A stretch of 64,000 nt of DNA from a virus, in IMG/VR virus record IMGVR_UViG_3300033997_000092, positions 62,001 through 126,000 of that record; one strand, written 5' to 3'. A model generated the notes under the pieces. The model was not told where the DNA came from. It saw only the letters and a list, made by a program, of their open reading frames with translations, and searched no databases. This document shows, in pieces, positions 14,735-24,106 of the stretch. Position 1 is the stretch's first letter. Each line of letters starts with the position of its first letter. Position numbers and translations under genes: made by a program.

Positions 14735-16480
14735 CTAGCTCACAATAGGATCGGAGGACCGTTTAAACTTAACTACGTCAGCCTGTACGTCTTTGAATTC
14801 CTTAGGAGTAAGTTTCCTGACGATCTTAACAGAGTCAACAAACTTAGCTTTCTTAGTCGTATCAATGCGTACAGTGTGGTACTCGCTAGGTTCATTGGTC
14901 AAGTCATAGACTTTGTACACGGTGACGTTGTTGTTTGCTGGAAGTGGATAGATGTCAAGGACCACGAACTCACGTTGCTCTGTGGTATCTTTGTTGAAGA
15001 CAACCACATCACCTTCCTCTGCTTCTGCTGATTCTTCTTCCTCTTCAGGTTCTTCCTCAACATCAGCATCCTCTAAATCCGCGCCGTCTTCATCGTCCTC
15101 GTCTGAGTCTTCGTCGCCGGCATCTTCTTCATCCGTGTCAGTATCTTCTTCAGATTCTTCATCCTGTTCGTCCGTGTCCTCGTCGGCGCTTTCTTCTTCC
15201 TCTTCCTCAGAGTCGTCAGATTCTTCGTCATCGTATTCCAATTCAGATTCATCTACTTCTTCCTCTTCTTCATCGGAAGCATCGTCCTCTAAATCTTTGA
15301 GGTTAGCCTTACGGGCTTCAGCGCGTTTCTTGTCGATAACTTGATCTAACAAGGACAATGGGTCAACTTCACCATCAGATAAACTGTCCACAGCTGGATC
15401 AAATTGGAATTGTTCAGTAGGACCGGATTGCTCCTGTGGAGTGTCCAAATCAAGGTCTGTATCAAGGGCATCGTCATCAAATTCCACTACTTCTGGAACA
15501 TCACGTTTCAGTTTCTTTTGTTGTTCTTCTTTTTGAGCCTTTAACAGCTCTTTGAGTTTTTCGTCTGTCATAACAATCGGAGTAGATCGGCGCTTGGATT
15601 CCTTGATTGCATAGGCAGCGGCCGATTCTTTTAAACGCTGTTTTTCGTCCAAGCGCTTCTTACGAGCTTCGGCACGGGCCTGTTTAGCAAGTTCGCGTTC
15701 TTTCTCCTGTTGTTTTTCTTTTGCTTCACGATCTTTAGCCGCAGCTATTTCACGTGCCTGACGTCGTTCAGATACGGCCTCACGGTGATTCTGCTTTTTG
15801 TTATTGCGGCGAATCTGTTTGAGTTCTTCGACAGTAAACTTACCTGTAGGCCATTTGGTCTTAGGTAAGACTTCTGTGTTCTCAAGCATCGGGCCCCAAG
15901 TATCAGGATTTATTACCCAACGGCGGCCTTCAGTATCCATATAAATGCCGCCCTTTGTAGGAGCAACATAACGGACACCGAACACATCTCCACGATTAAT
16001 AACGTGGAACAAATCGCGTGTTTTGCCTATCTTCAAAGGCTTGCTGCCAGTGTATTTACGCCACTGATAGTTTGCTAAATCCACACCTTTAGTGCTTTCG
16101 TCGTATAGCTTACGTGCTGGTTTGAAGTAATCAGAGTCCCACGCACGGCGCTCAACAAGTTTAGTTCCTTGTAAGTTTCTTGGAGCACGTTGTCTGCCTT
16201 CACGGACATTAACCAGTTTAGGCTTTTTGATCTCGTCACTGCGAGAAGTCAGGAATTCCATTTCCTCAGGTTCAATTGTGAAATTGACATGATACAGGTC
16301 AGGCAGTATGACGTAAAAACGACCGCCTTTGATAGGCCGAATACCGTACACACTACCATTACTGATCTCAGCAGCAGATCCGTGGGTTACCAACTTACGT
16401 TTGGTACGTCCACTGTACTGATACCAGCTAAACTTATCCAATTCTTCAAATTTGGCTGATAACGCCACGAATCTAAGCAT
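14735..16480 (-). CDS. Repeat-containing charged protein with long acidic tract, 581 aa
   Basis: This protein is not a recognised family. It has two related N-terminal modules: one around 17-67 (FSWYQYSGRTKRKL ... NGSVYGIRPIKGGRFYVILPD) and one around 137-197 (YQWRKYTGSKPLKI ... RGDVFGVRYV ... WVINPD). Then come a Lys/Arg/Glu/Gln-rich helical region likely to be a coiled coil (about 220-320), a very acidic Asp/Glu/Ser stretch (about 390-500), and a small C-terminal domain. A VSE-R site occurs in the basic region. Such highly charged proteins are often scaffold, head-core or inner-body proteins in large phages; that is inference. The ribosome binding site is AGGAG with ATTGAA spacing. Confidence 0.75.
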   Translation of the reverse strand: MLRFVALSAKFEELDKFSWYQYSGRTKRKLVTHGSAAEISNGSVYGIRPIKGGRFYVILPDLYHVNFTIEPEEMEFLTSRSDEIKKPKLVNVREGRQRAPRNLQGTKLVERRAWDSDYFKPARKLYDESTKGVDLANYQWRKYTGSKPLKIGKTRDLFHVINRGDVFGVRYVAPTKGGIYMDTEGRRWVINPDTWGPMLENTEVLPKTKWPTGKFTVEELKQIRRNNKKQNHREAVSERRQAREIAAAKDREAKEKQQEKERELAKQARAEARKKRLDEKQRLKESAAAYAIKESKRRSTPIVMTDEKLKELLKAQKEEQQKKLKRDVPEVVEFDDDALDTDLDLDTPQEQSGPTEQFQFDPAVDSLSDGEVDPLSLLDQVIDKKRAEARKANLKDLEDDASDEEEEEVDESELEYDDEESDDSEEEEEESADEDTDEQDEESEEDTDTDEEDAGDEDSDEDDEDGADLEDADVEEEPEEEEESAEAEEGDVVVFNKDTTEQREFVVLDIYPLPANNNVTVYKVYDLTNEPSEYHTVRIDTTKKAKFVDSVKIVRKLTPKEFKDVQADVVKFKRSSDPIVS

Positions 16481-16492
16481 TTCAATCTCCTA

Positions 16493-19400
16493 TTATCCGC
16501 CGTGAATATAACCTGCTGGCGGGCAATCGTTAGGGTTACACAAGTTGGCGCATTCTATTATCAATGTCCAAGCCCAGCCTTTCTCAGGTACTTGAATAGT
16601 GTAGAATGTTCCGTTAACAGCTCCCCAGGAGTAAGCATCTGCCACAGCATCAGCATGAGAAGCAAAATATCCTGGATGTAGCTGGTTAGGTTGTGGCGTT
16701 CTTTCGTATTGTTTGAGGAAATACTCAACATCAGGAACAGCTAGTTCGTAAGAAGTACCACGAGTATCGTTATCAAAGATGCCGATATTCGCAATTACTT
16801 GATTTGAACCAACAGTCAGATATTCAAGATTACGATCCGCAAATATGGCTGGATTTGGGCCAACCTCATAAACAGGGCCGTCAGCAGTATTCTGTCCAGT
16901 GTCTCCATCATATGGATATTGAGGACATTTAACTAAGTATTCCCATCGTGTACCGTCGCTGCCTGTCATGCGTACCATACAGGCAGTAGGGCGACCGTTT
17001 CCTGGACCCGGATAATAGAAAGCAAACTTGCCTTCATATGATACAGGACCACCAGTTGTTAGAACTAAATTATTGTTATAGAATACTTCCATCTGGTCCG
17101 GAGCACCAAACATATTGTACTCTATTTCAACGTATCCAGGCACTGGGCCTAATTCGTGGTATTTCTCAGTGATACCTGTTCCACCAGAAGCAGAAGATAT
17201 ACCACACGAAATGACTCCTATATCACCAGGATCTGGAAGTACGATGTCACCCTGTTCGATAATAACGAACACACTACGTACACCTTCATGGTATCCTGTA
17301 GCACCAACTTCAACATCACGGACATTGTCTGCGAAATATTCGTTGGATGTACTATGGATAGCTTGATCACGAACAACAGAAAGCTCTTTGCTACCAGCCA
17401 CTATCTCATAGTTTGCATCGTATGATACGGTGGCAGGCTGTTGCTCGTAAACGTATTCTGGTGTAAACACAACTTCCGCAGGAGGAGCAGCCCATTCGTA
17501 TTCAGGAGTATAAAGCACTTCTTTTATAGGAGGGGCAACCTCTACCTCTGGGTTATTTGTAATGAACCACGGATGCGTGTTTGTCTCATACGCAGGCATG
17601 AACGTAGGAGAAGCAGCGTAGTTGAACACTTCTTGTTCACGCATATAAACAGGAGTGTAGCTGACTTCAACAGTAGTGTTCACCAGATAATCAGGAATAT
17701 TAACAGTTACCCAACTATCGGTATAAACTATTACATCTATCGGCAGTGAAGGTACAGGGTCCATCGCAACGGATTCGTAGAATGCGAATGTATGGAACTC
17801 ATACTCACGTGGGTTATTCACAACAATTTCTGAGGACTGTCTGTTGACAATGAACTCAGGCAATTGCGAAAACACAACTTGTCCATTAACAAAAGCATTG
17901 ACTTCGTTGAAATACGTTTGTACTTCATATCCCGAAGTTGGATTTACATAAGCACCTTTGTTAAGGTCAGTGACATACTGGGCATTAGCTGAAACGCCGA
18001 ATGTGTAATTCGGTTCAACTTCAATCAAATTGGACCCAGATGTTTCTACTTCGGAATCAAGTGACGTAACCAGAATATGGGAAGTATCAGCGTATACTTC
18101 GGCTGATGCACTAGATAATACCGGAGCTGAGGTTGTTTCTGCCTGTCTTGGATTGTCTGCGTATAAATACCCAGTTGATCCCACTTCCGCACTTGGAGCT
18201 GTAGTTGTTACAACAGGAGCATTCCAGTTGTCTGCAATGTCGTAATGTTCAGGCAACGTGATTATGTTGTTGGTATAAGTGTACTCATAACCAGAAACGA
18301 TCTCACCTTGCGAATGGCGCACATCGTAACCAACATCTTCTAAGTCATAAGTTTTGATTGTCCAGAAACCTTTACGGGCTCCTATATAAACAGGGAACTT
18401 GTGTAGAGTTCCGTGGTCAGGACGACCAAAACCTTCAAGTTGGATAGTATCGCCTCTACTTACCTCAACAGTGTAATAATTGTCACGCAACAAGACATCA
18501 CGCCAATCAAGTTTATTTGAACTGAAAGGCAAACGTACACCATTTACTATAGCGCGTGTGTTATAAGGCAATCGTAAATCGATTTTGACATTGTTTCCTA
18601 TACCGTTGAACGTAACGACATCAGAAAGCAAACGGTCTTTGATACTCACACCATCGATAAATCCAAAATCAAATTCATCAGGTATGTTATCACCGTCAGT
18701 CCAAGCTATAAAACTGAAGTTGCGTAAACAACTGTGAACAGGTATGTGGTGAGGAGCATCGTAATTGTACGTTGTTTTAACTCGAATCTGTATACCTGTT
18801 GTATTAGGCAACAGGACAACAGATCTACCTAAGTTTTGGCCACTACGAAAGAATGTAGCTTCAAAGATGTCGGGTATAGTTAATTCGATTGGATCGAAGT
18901 AACCGCCAGACATAGTTATGTCACTATAGACATAAGCTCCTAGAGGACAATCAAACTTCTGACCGAACTCTAATGTAGGTAAGTACGGTGGATTCTGTGG
19001 GTCTATTACACTTGGTGTGGATACCATGAATGGAGCTTGAAAGCGTCCTTCAAAATCCAACAGTCCTACTATATTAGAGCAGTCTGTCGGAGGCGTCAAT
19101 ACTTCAAGTGATACAGTCTGTCCATTCTCAAGCAAGTGAGGTTGTGTAACAGGGAACCCATCGATGAATATAGTTGCATTCGGTGAAGTAACCTCTACAG
19201 GCCTATCAAGGCCAGATACAAGAACACCGTTACTCTGAATATAGGTATTTGTCGATCTATTTAACTGAGACTCAAACACCATGTTGAAAGGCACAATCTG
19301 CTGATTATCCGCGTATGCCTCTAAATGGAATACTTGCTGATCTACTACCAACGCTAACACAATAGGTATGTGTAAGTCGTAGTCGTATGTGTAACCTATA

Positions 19401-20836
19401 GATAATACGTCATTGGTGGTTACAGTCGTAGGCGAAGAAACAGGACTACCGTTCTTTAAAAGCGTAGCGTATGTATCTGTAGGAATTAACGATACGTTCA
19501 AAAGCTTATTAGCCGATATTACAGCGATTTCACCAGTGGCGCCAGACGACCCAATAGGAACGTCTTCGACATCAACAAACTCAGTGCTGTCCAATTCGTA
19601 AATCAATGGGTCTGTTGATATTTTGCTAGGTAAATCTGGGTAGATGTTACCTACATAAAGAGAGCCTGTAGCAGCAATACCAAGCGCAGGGAAACCAAGA
19701 TCAATATCGCGGTTTATAGGACCACGAATATGAAGTTTCTTAGTTTCTGTATCAACCAGATACGTGCGTCCATCAGGAAGCATGTACACTGTATCAATAA
19801 ACACTGCATTGGGTATAGTTATTTTAGATACTGCAAACGTGGTCATATTGATCACACTTGCATTACCGGCAATACCATGTGAGGCAAGTACAGTATTGGA
19901 AGTTAGATCATAGTGCATTGACCTGATAGGATCATCAGTAGCAGCAACAACGCTGTCGATAGTATTGACCAAACCAGACTCAGTTGCAAAATAAACATCG
20001 TTTCCTACAGGCACAATACCGAGTATTATCTCTGTTAAGGTGAACTCAGCAGGAGAACTTACCTCAAGTGTCTGTAGGTTGAAGTTGTATCGTGTGTACT
20101 TATTTGAATTCAATGCCGATACATATAAGAAATTGCCGTTATGTGCTATGTGAGCTGGATTAACGAAGTTGAAACTGGATGCGACAGAAAACGTGTCATC
20201 CAAGACAACAACTTGGTTATCTTTATTGAAAGCAATTACTTGGCCGATCTTAATAAAATCGGAGTCGTATACACTCAGCTCAGCACACGGACCACCGCCA
20301 GCAATAGTCTTCAATACTGTGTTTGTGGAAGTGTTAAAAACAGTTACGTTATCACGGTGATAATCAAGGACAACTACAGCATTAGTGGCTTTACCTGATA
20401 CAGGTGCGCTGTCAAGATCGTAAGTGCCTTCAACAACGCCATCAGCATTAAGTTTCACGATAGAGCGATTTGAGCCTGCAATCCAACCGACATCTACCGG
20501 AGGATCAAAGGCAAAACGAGAGTCGTATCGTGTATCATAACTGAAGGTTTGTGTATTCTGTGTGACTACTGCAAAATAACCAACAATCTGGCCATTGCTT
20601 CTAACGATAGCGTGTGCGCTTTGGCCATTATCATTAGGGCTGCTCAACTGTATGCAGATGTTGTCATCAGGGAATACTCTGTGCGAGGTTCCTACAGGAA
20701 CATCGTTTACATATAAAGATCCCCGATCAATAGAAATGACATCACCGTCAATGCCTGTGTTCTCAATAACAATCTTGTTAGATTTTACGGTCTGTCCAGG
20801 AAGTAAATCGGTTCTGGACTCAAAAACTAATAACAT
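16493..20836 (-). CDS. Large tail/adhesin-type virion protein with beta-propeller, 1447 aa
   Basis: The ATG at 20836 follows TTGGAG; a TTG four codons earlier overlaps that ribosome binding site and is less likely. Regions: an N-terminal beta domain (about 1-95), a segment with repeating strand patterns like YVTN or NHL beta-propellers (about 105-400; e.g. VVVLDYHRDNVTVFNTSTN), further domains echoing the N-terminal one (VFESQ near 525 repeats VFESR at the start), an array of short strand repeats at about 880-1230 (e.g. VLYTPEYEWAAPPAEVVFTP), and a C-terminal domain with PDQMEVFYNNN and MTGSDGTRWEYLVKCP, similar to secreted beta-sandwich domains. No catalytic residues were seen. A receptor-binding or fibre role is inferred from architecture and its place in the tail gene block. 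Confidence 0.8.
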   Translation of the reverse strand: MLLVFESRTDLLPGQTVKSNKIVIENTGIDGDVISIDRGSLYVNDVPVGTSHRVFPDDNICIQLSSPNDNGQSAHAIVRSNGQIVGYFAVVTQNTQTFSYDTRYDSRFAFDPPVDVGWIAGSNRSIVKLNADGVVEGTYDLDSAPVSGKATNAVVVLDYHRDNVTVFNTSTNTVLKTIAGGGPCAELSVYDSDFIKIGQVIAFNKDNQVVVLDDTFSVASSFNFVNPAHIAHNGNFLYVSALNSNKYTRYNFNLQTLEVSSPAEFTLTEIILGIVPVGNDVYFATESGLVNTIDSVVAATDDPIRSMHYDLTSNTVLASHGIAGNASVINMTTFAVSKITIPNAVFIDTVYMLPDGRTYLVDTETKKLHIRGPINRDIDLGFPALGIAATGSLYVGNIYPDLPSKISTDPLIYELDSTEFVDVEDVPIGSSGATGEIAVISANKLLNVSLIPTDTYATLLKNGSPVSSPTTVTTNDVLSIGYTYDYDLHIPIVLALVVDQQVFHLEAYADNQQIVPFNMVFESQLNRSTNTYIQSNGVLVSGLDRPVEVTSPNATIFIDGFPVTQPHLLENGQTVSLEVLTPPTDCSNIVGLLDFEGRFQAPFMVSTPSVIDPQNPPYLPTLEFGQKFDCPLGAYVYSDITMSGGYFDPIELTIPDIFEATFFRSGQNLGRSVVLLPNTTGIQIRVKTTYNYDAPHHIPVHSCLRNFSFIAWTDGDNIPDEFDFGFIDGVSIKDRLLSDVVTFNGIGNNVKIDLRLPYNTRAIVNGVRLPFSSNKLDWRDVLLRDNYYTVEVSRGDTIQLEGFGRPDHGTLHKFPVYIGARKGFWTIKTYDLEDVGYDVRHSQGEIVSGYEYTYTNNIITLPEHYDIADNWNAPVVTTTAPSAEVGSTGYLYADNPRQAETTSAPVLSSASAEVYADTSHILVTSLDSEVETSGSNLIEVEPNYTFGVSANAQYVTDLNKGAYVNPTSGYEVQTYFNEVNAFVNGQVVFSQLPEFIVNRQSSEIVVNNPREYEFHTFAFYESVAMDPVPSLPIDVIVYTDSWVTVNIPDYLVNTTVEVSYTPVYMREQEVFNYAASPTFMPAYETNTHPWFITNNPEVEVAPPIKEVLYTPEYEWAAPPAEVVFTPEYVYEQQPATVSYDANYEIVAGSKELSVVRDQAIHSTSNEYFADNVRDVEVGATGYHEGVRSVFVIIEQGDIVLPDPGDIGVISCGISSASGGTGITEKYHELGPVPGYVEIEYNMFGAPDQMEVFYNNNLVLTTGGPVSYEGKFAFYYPGPGNGRPTACMVRMTGSDGTRWEYLVKCPQYPYDGDTGQNTADGPVYEVGPNPAIFADRNLEYLTVGSNQVIANIGIFDNDTRGTSYELAVPDVEYFLKQYERTPQPNQLHPGYFASHADAVADAYSWGAVNGTFYTIQVPEKGWAWTLIIECANLCNPNDCPPAGYIHGG

Positions 20837-20850
20837 AGGCTTCTCCAAGA

Positions 20851-20882
20851 AACAAAATAGGCGCCACTAAGGACGCCTATTT
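20851..20882 (-). terminator. Terminator-like hairpin between 411-aa and 1447-aa genes
   Basis: The minus strand forms AATAGGCG / CGCCTATT (20881-20874 with 20863-20856) followed by TTGTTTCTT. It lies between the 411-aa gene stop and the 1447-aa gene start, which is only 20 bases beyond it. The stem closely resembles the hairpin at 31924-31946 (GGCGTCCTTA...GGCGCC). Confidence 0.7.
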
Positions 20883-20901
20883 ATTGGTAACGGAGCTTGG
20901 G

Positions 20902-22137
20902 TTATGCGCCGATGCCTGCGCCTTTCTGTAACATCAAGATACGCATGCCTTTGTTCTGAGCGTGGTTAGCTTTCAGAGCTTTGAAGCTGCGGTCTTGTGC
21001 TTCACCGTACTGACGCACGTTAATGTCAGCGAACTGACTCACAACGTCGGCCGATACGTAGGCAATCATATCCAATTCGTGAGGATATGCGAAGCGCTGT
21101 GTATTCAGGCCTTTCATCATTTGGATAACCAGCTTGTTAGATTCGCTGATAGAAACCTGCTGTACCATGTTGATGATACGATTGCTATCTGCTGTATCAA
21201 CAGCAGCAGCCACCGGGAATGTAGGAGCATGGACATCGCTTTCACGTACCACGAAGTAGTAAGCATCGTGGTAGCCGGCTACGTTCAAGCTGTCAGTTTC
21301 ACCGCCAGGTAAAGTTTCTTGCGGAGAAGCACCACCACCGACCATAGAGAATACACAGAACAGAGGAGCTTTACCTTTAACGTCTTGGATTTCATTACCG
21401 ATGATAGTAGCGCCGGTGTCTTTGTTAACCATACGCTGAATGTTCCACCAGTGGAAACGGTTACCTGCACTGTCGTATGCTTCAGTCCACAGACAGAACG
21501 CAATGCCGTGGTCGCTGATAGATAAGCGATATGACAGTGGAACTGATTGACGATCCATTTTACCCGGACGCACGTCAAAGCCAAAATGCTCATAGCGCCA
21601 TGAGTAGTGGTTTGTTTCACTTGGCGGATCACCATCGGCTGTATCCATGTGCGGAGTAGTAGGGAACTTGCCCCAAATATAACTACCACGTGCGCCTTCA
21701 TATTGGCTCAATGTAGTCAAGAGGCCAGTCTTACGGACGTTATTGTAAGCAGGATCATTCGCAGGATCAAACGGCTGAAAGAAGCTCGTCGCTACCTGGA
21801 AGTCCTGACCATCAGAGATAATGTTTGTAGGAGTACAAGCATACCAACGGACGGCTTGCTTGTCGTGGTCTATTTCAATAACAAAGCGCCACGGTTGGCG
21901 TAACAAATAGTTTGCATGGCCTGTATCAGTGTCTTCTACAGCGATAGGATCGACATCTGTTGTAGGAGCCATCAATACTTTGGTGATTGTATCGTCAACA
22001 GTCACTGGACCACCTGACGGGTTAGCAGTACCATTCAAGCTAAGGACTTTAAAGCCGTTAGCTTGCATATCTGTAACCAGCGCAGCAGCCAGAGAGTTGA
22101 TTGACGTATAGTTGTGTCTTTCTACGGCGAAACCCAT
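20902..22137 (-). CDS. Virion structural protein, paralogue of the adjacent 379-aa protein, 411 aa
   Basis: Clear full-length paralogue of the next gene upstream. Shared landmarks in order are an N-terminal SxxxLVTDMQANGF (LVTDLKASGF), MAPTTDVDPIAVEDTD (LAPTDEVDPLAVEATD), RQPWRFVI (RQPWRIVI), CTPTNII (CTPTQII), SLDHGIAF-type SISDHGIAFCLW (SVSDHGIAFSMW), PHELDMIAYVSADV (PYQLDMIGYASADV) and a C-terminal KGMRILMLQKGAGI. The family is not recognised by name. The position among tail genes and the absence of enzyme motifs suggest a tail or baseplate component. The ATG at 22137 has the better spacing from AGAGGAA; another ATG lies two codons earlier. Confidence 0.78.
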   Translation of the reverse strand: MGFAVERHNYTSINSLAAALVTDMQANGFKVLSLNGTANPSGGPVTVDDTITKVLMAPTTDVDPIAVEDTDTGHANYLLRQPWRFVIEIDHDKQAVRWYACTPTNIISDGQDFQVATSFFQPFDPANDPAYNNVRKTGLLTTLSQYEGARGSYIWGKFPTTPHMDTADGDPPSETNHYSWRYEHFGFDVRPGKMDRQSVPLSYRLSISDHGIAFCLWTEAYDSAGNRFHWWNIQRMVNKDTGATIIGNEIQDVKGKAPLFCVFSMVGGGASPQETLPGGETDSLNVAGYHDAYYFVVRESDVHAPTFPVAAAVDTADSNRIINMVQQVSISESNKLVIQMMKGLNTQRFAYPHELDMIAYVSADVVSQFADINVRQYGEAQDRSFKALKANHAQNKGMRILMLQKGAGIGA

Positions 22138-22151
22138 AGTCATTTCCTCTA

Positions 22152-23291
22152 TTAATTAATACCAGAACCTTGAACCATTAACAAAACACGCATGCCTTTG
22201 TTATTAAGGCTATTCGCGTTCAACGCACGATACTGCCGCGGCTGTCCGAACATCGTGATTGATTGTACGGATTTATGCGACAACACATCAGCACTTGCAT
22301 AGCCAATCATATCCAGTTGGTACGGGAAATAATGACGTTGCGTATTGATGCCTTTAGGGAAGTGCATGATGTAGTTTCTGTTAGGCATCACACCGACTTG
22401 TTGTATCGGGTTAATGAACGGGAAACTATCAGGCGTAAGAGCAACAGCACTTAATGGAATCGTAGGAGCGTTGATGTCTTCTTCACTTACTACGAAATAC
22501 ATAATGCCGTCAGGTACAACAGTATTTGCATCAGCGGTTCCACCGCCGTTCTGGCTGAAAACACAAATCAAAGGAGACTTGTCTGTTACCAGTACAGTAC
22601 CGTCATCTTTAACCAAACGCTGAACTGCAAACCAGTTAAAGCAATCACCAGAACTGTCGAAGTTCTCCGCCCACATACTAAAAGCAATGCCATGATCTGA
22701 AACAGACAAAGCATAGCTAAGTGGGATTGCTTGTTGGTCCGCTAAAGGCGACCAGCATGACCAAACACTTGCTTCAACCTGAGTTGATGTACGCGCAAAG
22801 AAAGCATGTGGCTTAGTGACGCCTGCAGTAGTTACTTCAGCGATATTGTCTTTTGCTAAGAAGCCAGACTGACGTCCAGGACCGTACTCAGCTACGCGAA
22901 TTTCACCGGACAGGTCTTCGATTATCTGTGTTGGTGTACATACCCAAATACGGATGAAATCACGATTCTTTAATGGGTCTTGCTCGTCAGAACCTGAACC
23001 ATCGAAAGCATGAATCACAATACGCCACGGCTGACGACGGCTGTACTCGGGATGAGAAACATCAGTTGCTTCAACAGCAAGTGGGTCTACTTCATCCGTA
23101 GGAGCAAGCACATAGTAGCTGGTAGAGTTTGTGTGATTTGGTGCTGTGCTATTTGCAAAGACAGGAGACCCGTCAGTAGTAGCACTAAAGGCCTTCAGCA
23201 ATTCAAATCCGCTGGCCTTTAAATCTGTCACAAGCTGGCTTACCATCGATTGAACGTTGGTAAGCCCAGTCCTTAAATAATGACCGGGCAT
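22152..23291 (-). CDS. Virion structural protein, paralogue of the adjacent 411-aa protein, 379 aa
   Basis: Homologous along its length to the 411-aa protein (see motifs LAPTDEVDPLAVEATD, RQPWRIVI, SVSDHGIAFSMW, LDMIGYASADV, NKGMRVLLMVQGSGI). The pair arose by tandem duplication, followed by clear divergence. It starts behind AGGGGAGTAACA at 23291 and ends 15 bases before the 411-aa gene. No enzymatic motifs are visible. A tail or baseplate role is inferred from the neighbouring sheath and Ig-domain proteins. Confidence 0.78.
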   Translation of the reverse strand: MPGHYLRTGLTNVQSMVSQLVTDLKASGFELLKAFSATTDGSPVFANSTAPNHTNSTSYYVLAPTDEVDPLAVEATDVSHPEYSRRQPWRIVIHAFDGSGSDEQDPLKNRDFIRIWVCTPTQIIEDLSGEIRVAEYGPGRQSGFLAKDNIAEVTTAGVTKPHAFFARTSTQVEASVWSCWSPLADQQAIPLSYALSVSDHGIAFSMWAENFDSSGDCFNWFAVQRLVKDDGTVLVTDKSPLICVFSQNGGGTADANTVVPDGIMYFVVSEEDINAPTIPLSAVALTPDSFPFINPIQQVGVMPNRNYIMHFPKGINTQRHYFPYQLDMIGYASADVLSHKSVQSITMFGQPRQYRALNANSLNNKGMRVLLMVQGSGIN

Positions 23292-23303
23292 TGTTACTCC
23301 CCT

Positions 23304-24095
23304 TTACTGTAACGACAAGTACATTATATCCACAGTCGGATTAATGTCTATCGGGCTGAGGTTAGTTATACGGAAATGCTGCAAGCTCGATACAGGTTCT
23401 TCCAAGTTTGCAAGTATAGAAAAGCGACGGAACTTAGTTTCATCACCGTTCTGATACTTGATACCTTCATCGATCAAATGAATTTCATCACTGATAAAAG
23501 TATATGGGTTGTTGTCTGTACGAACAGAAGTAGAAAATCCCTCAAGTTTCATATCAGGAGTATTCACTTCTACATGCAATAAAATTACAGAAGGTGACAT
23601 ATCTAACGAAAAGTCATGTGTGCCACCTGGTGCAATTGGATTGGCTGTTGTATATTGTACAGTCGACCGAGTACCTTGCTTTAAGGGCAGATCTTGCCAT
23701 AAAGGTGTAAGGCTAATCGACGTAGTAAGAACCTGTCCTGCTTTCGTAGGAGGCGGTACTATAAAACGTGGGTCAATCCTCAACAGATTCCCTATAAGTT
23801 GCAGTGGGTTCTCAGGTACAAAATCTATACCACCACCAAAATCTAACTCACTCCAAGTTTCACGATCATCCTCAAGCTTATAAAGCAGTCCAGTTTCAGC
23901 AACAGAACATACCATACCAGGCTTGCGACTATCGTAATCTTCAAAGAAAGCTAGATCTTTTGCAAATTGAGTATAAGCATCACGGTCGGCCAGGGTCGAA
24001 AAGACCCTGAAGCCGCCTTTTAAATACTTATCATCAAGGATATAAGGAATCCACTCAGACGAAGGATTTATAAAATCATCGACTATGAGTGGCAT
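23304..24095 (-). CDS. Hypothetical virion protein, 263 aa
   Basis: Not recognised. The N-terminal ~85 residues (GFRVFSTLADRDAYTQFAKD, then LYKLEDDRETWSEL) resemble small modules found in phage fibre and baseplate proteins that begin with a VFxTxxERD-like motif. A Pro-rich linker (VPPPTKAGQVLTT) leads to a beta-rich C-terminal domain. It lies between the Ig-array protein and the paralogue pair in one operon, with good ribosome binding sites. A tail-fibre or baseplate role is likely. Confidence 0.72.
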   Translation of the reverse strand: MPLIVDDFINPSSEWIPYILDDKYLKGGFRVFSTLADRDAYTQFAKDLAFFEDYDSRKPGMVCSVAETGLLYKLEDDRETWSELDFGGGIDFVPENPLQLIGNLLRIDPRFIVPPPTKAGQVLTTSISLTPLWQDLPLKQGTRSTVQYTTANPIAPGGTHDFSLDMSPSVILLHVEVNTPDMKLEGFSTSVRTDNNPYTFISDEIHLIDEGIKYQNGDETKFRRFSILANLEEPVSSLQHFRITNLSPIDINPTVDIMYLSLQ

Positions 24096-24106
24096 AAATA
24101 CTCCTA

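Noticed and set aside
14952-15344. 130-aa Ser-rich frame on the plus strand
   Set aside because: It is the antisense reading of the Asp/Glu-rich tract (GAA/GAT repeats read as TTC/TCA) of the 581-aa gene; no ribosome binding site fits.
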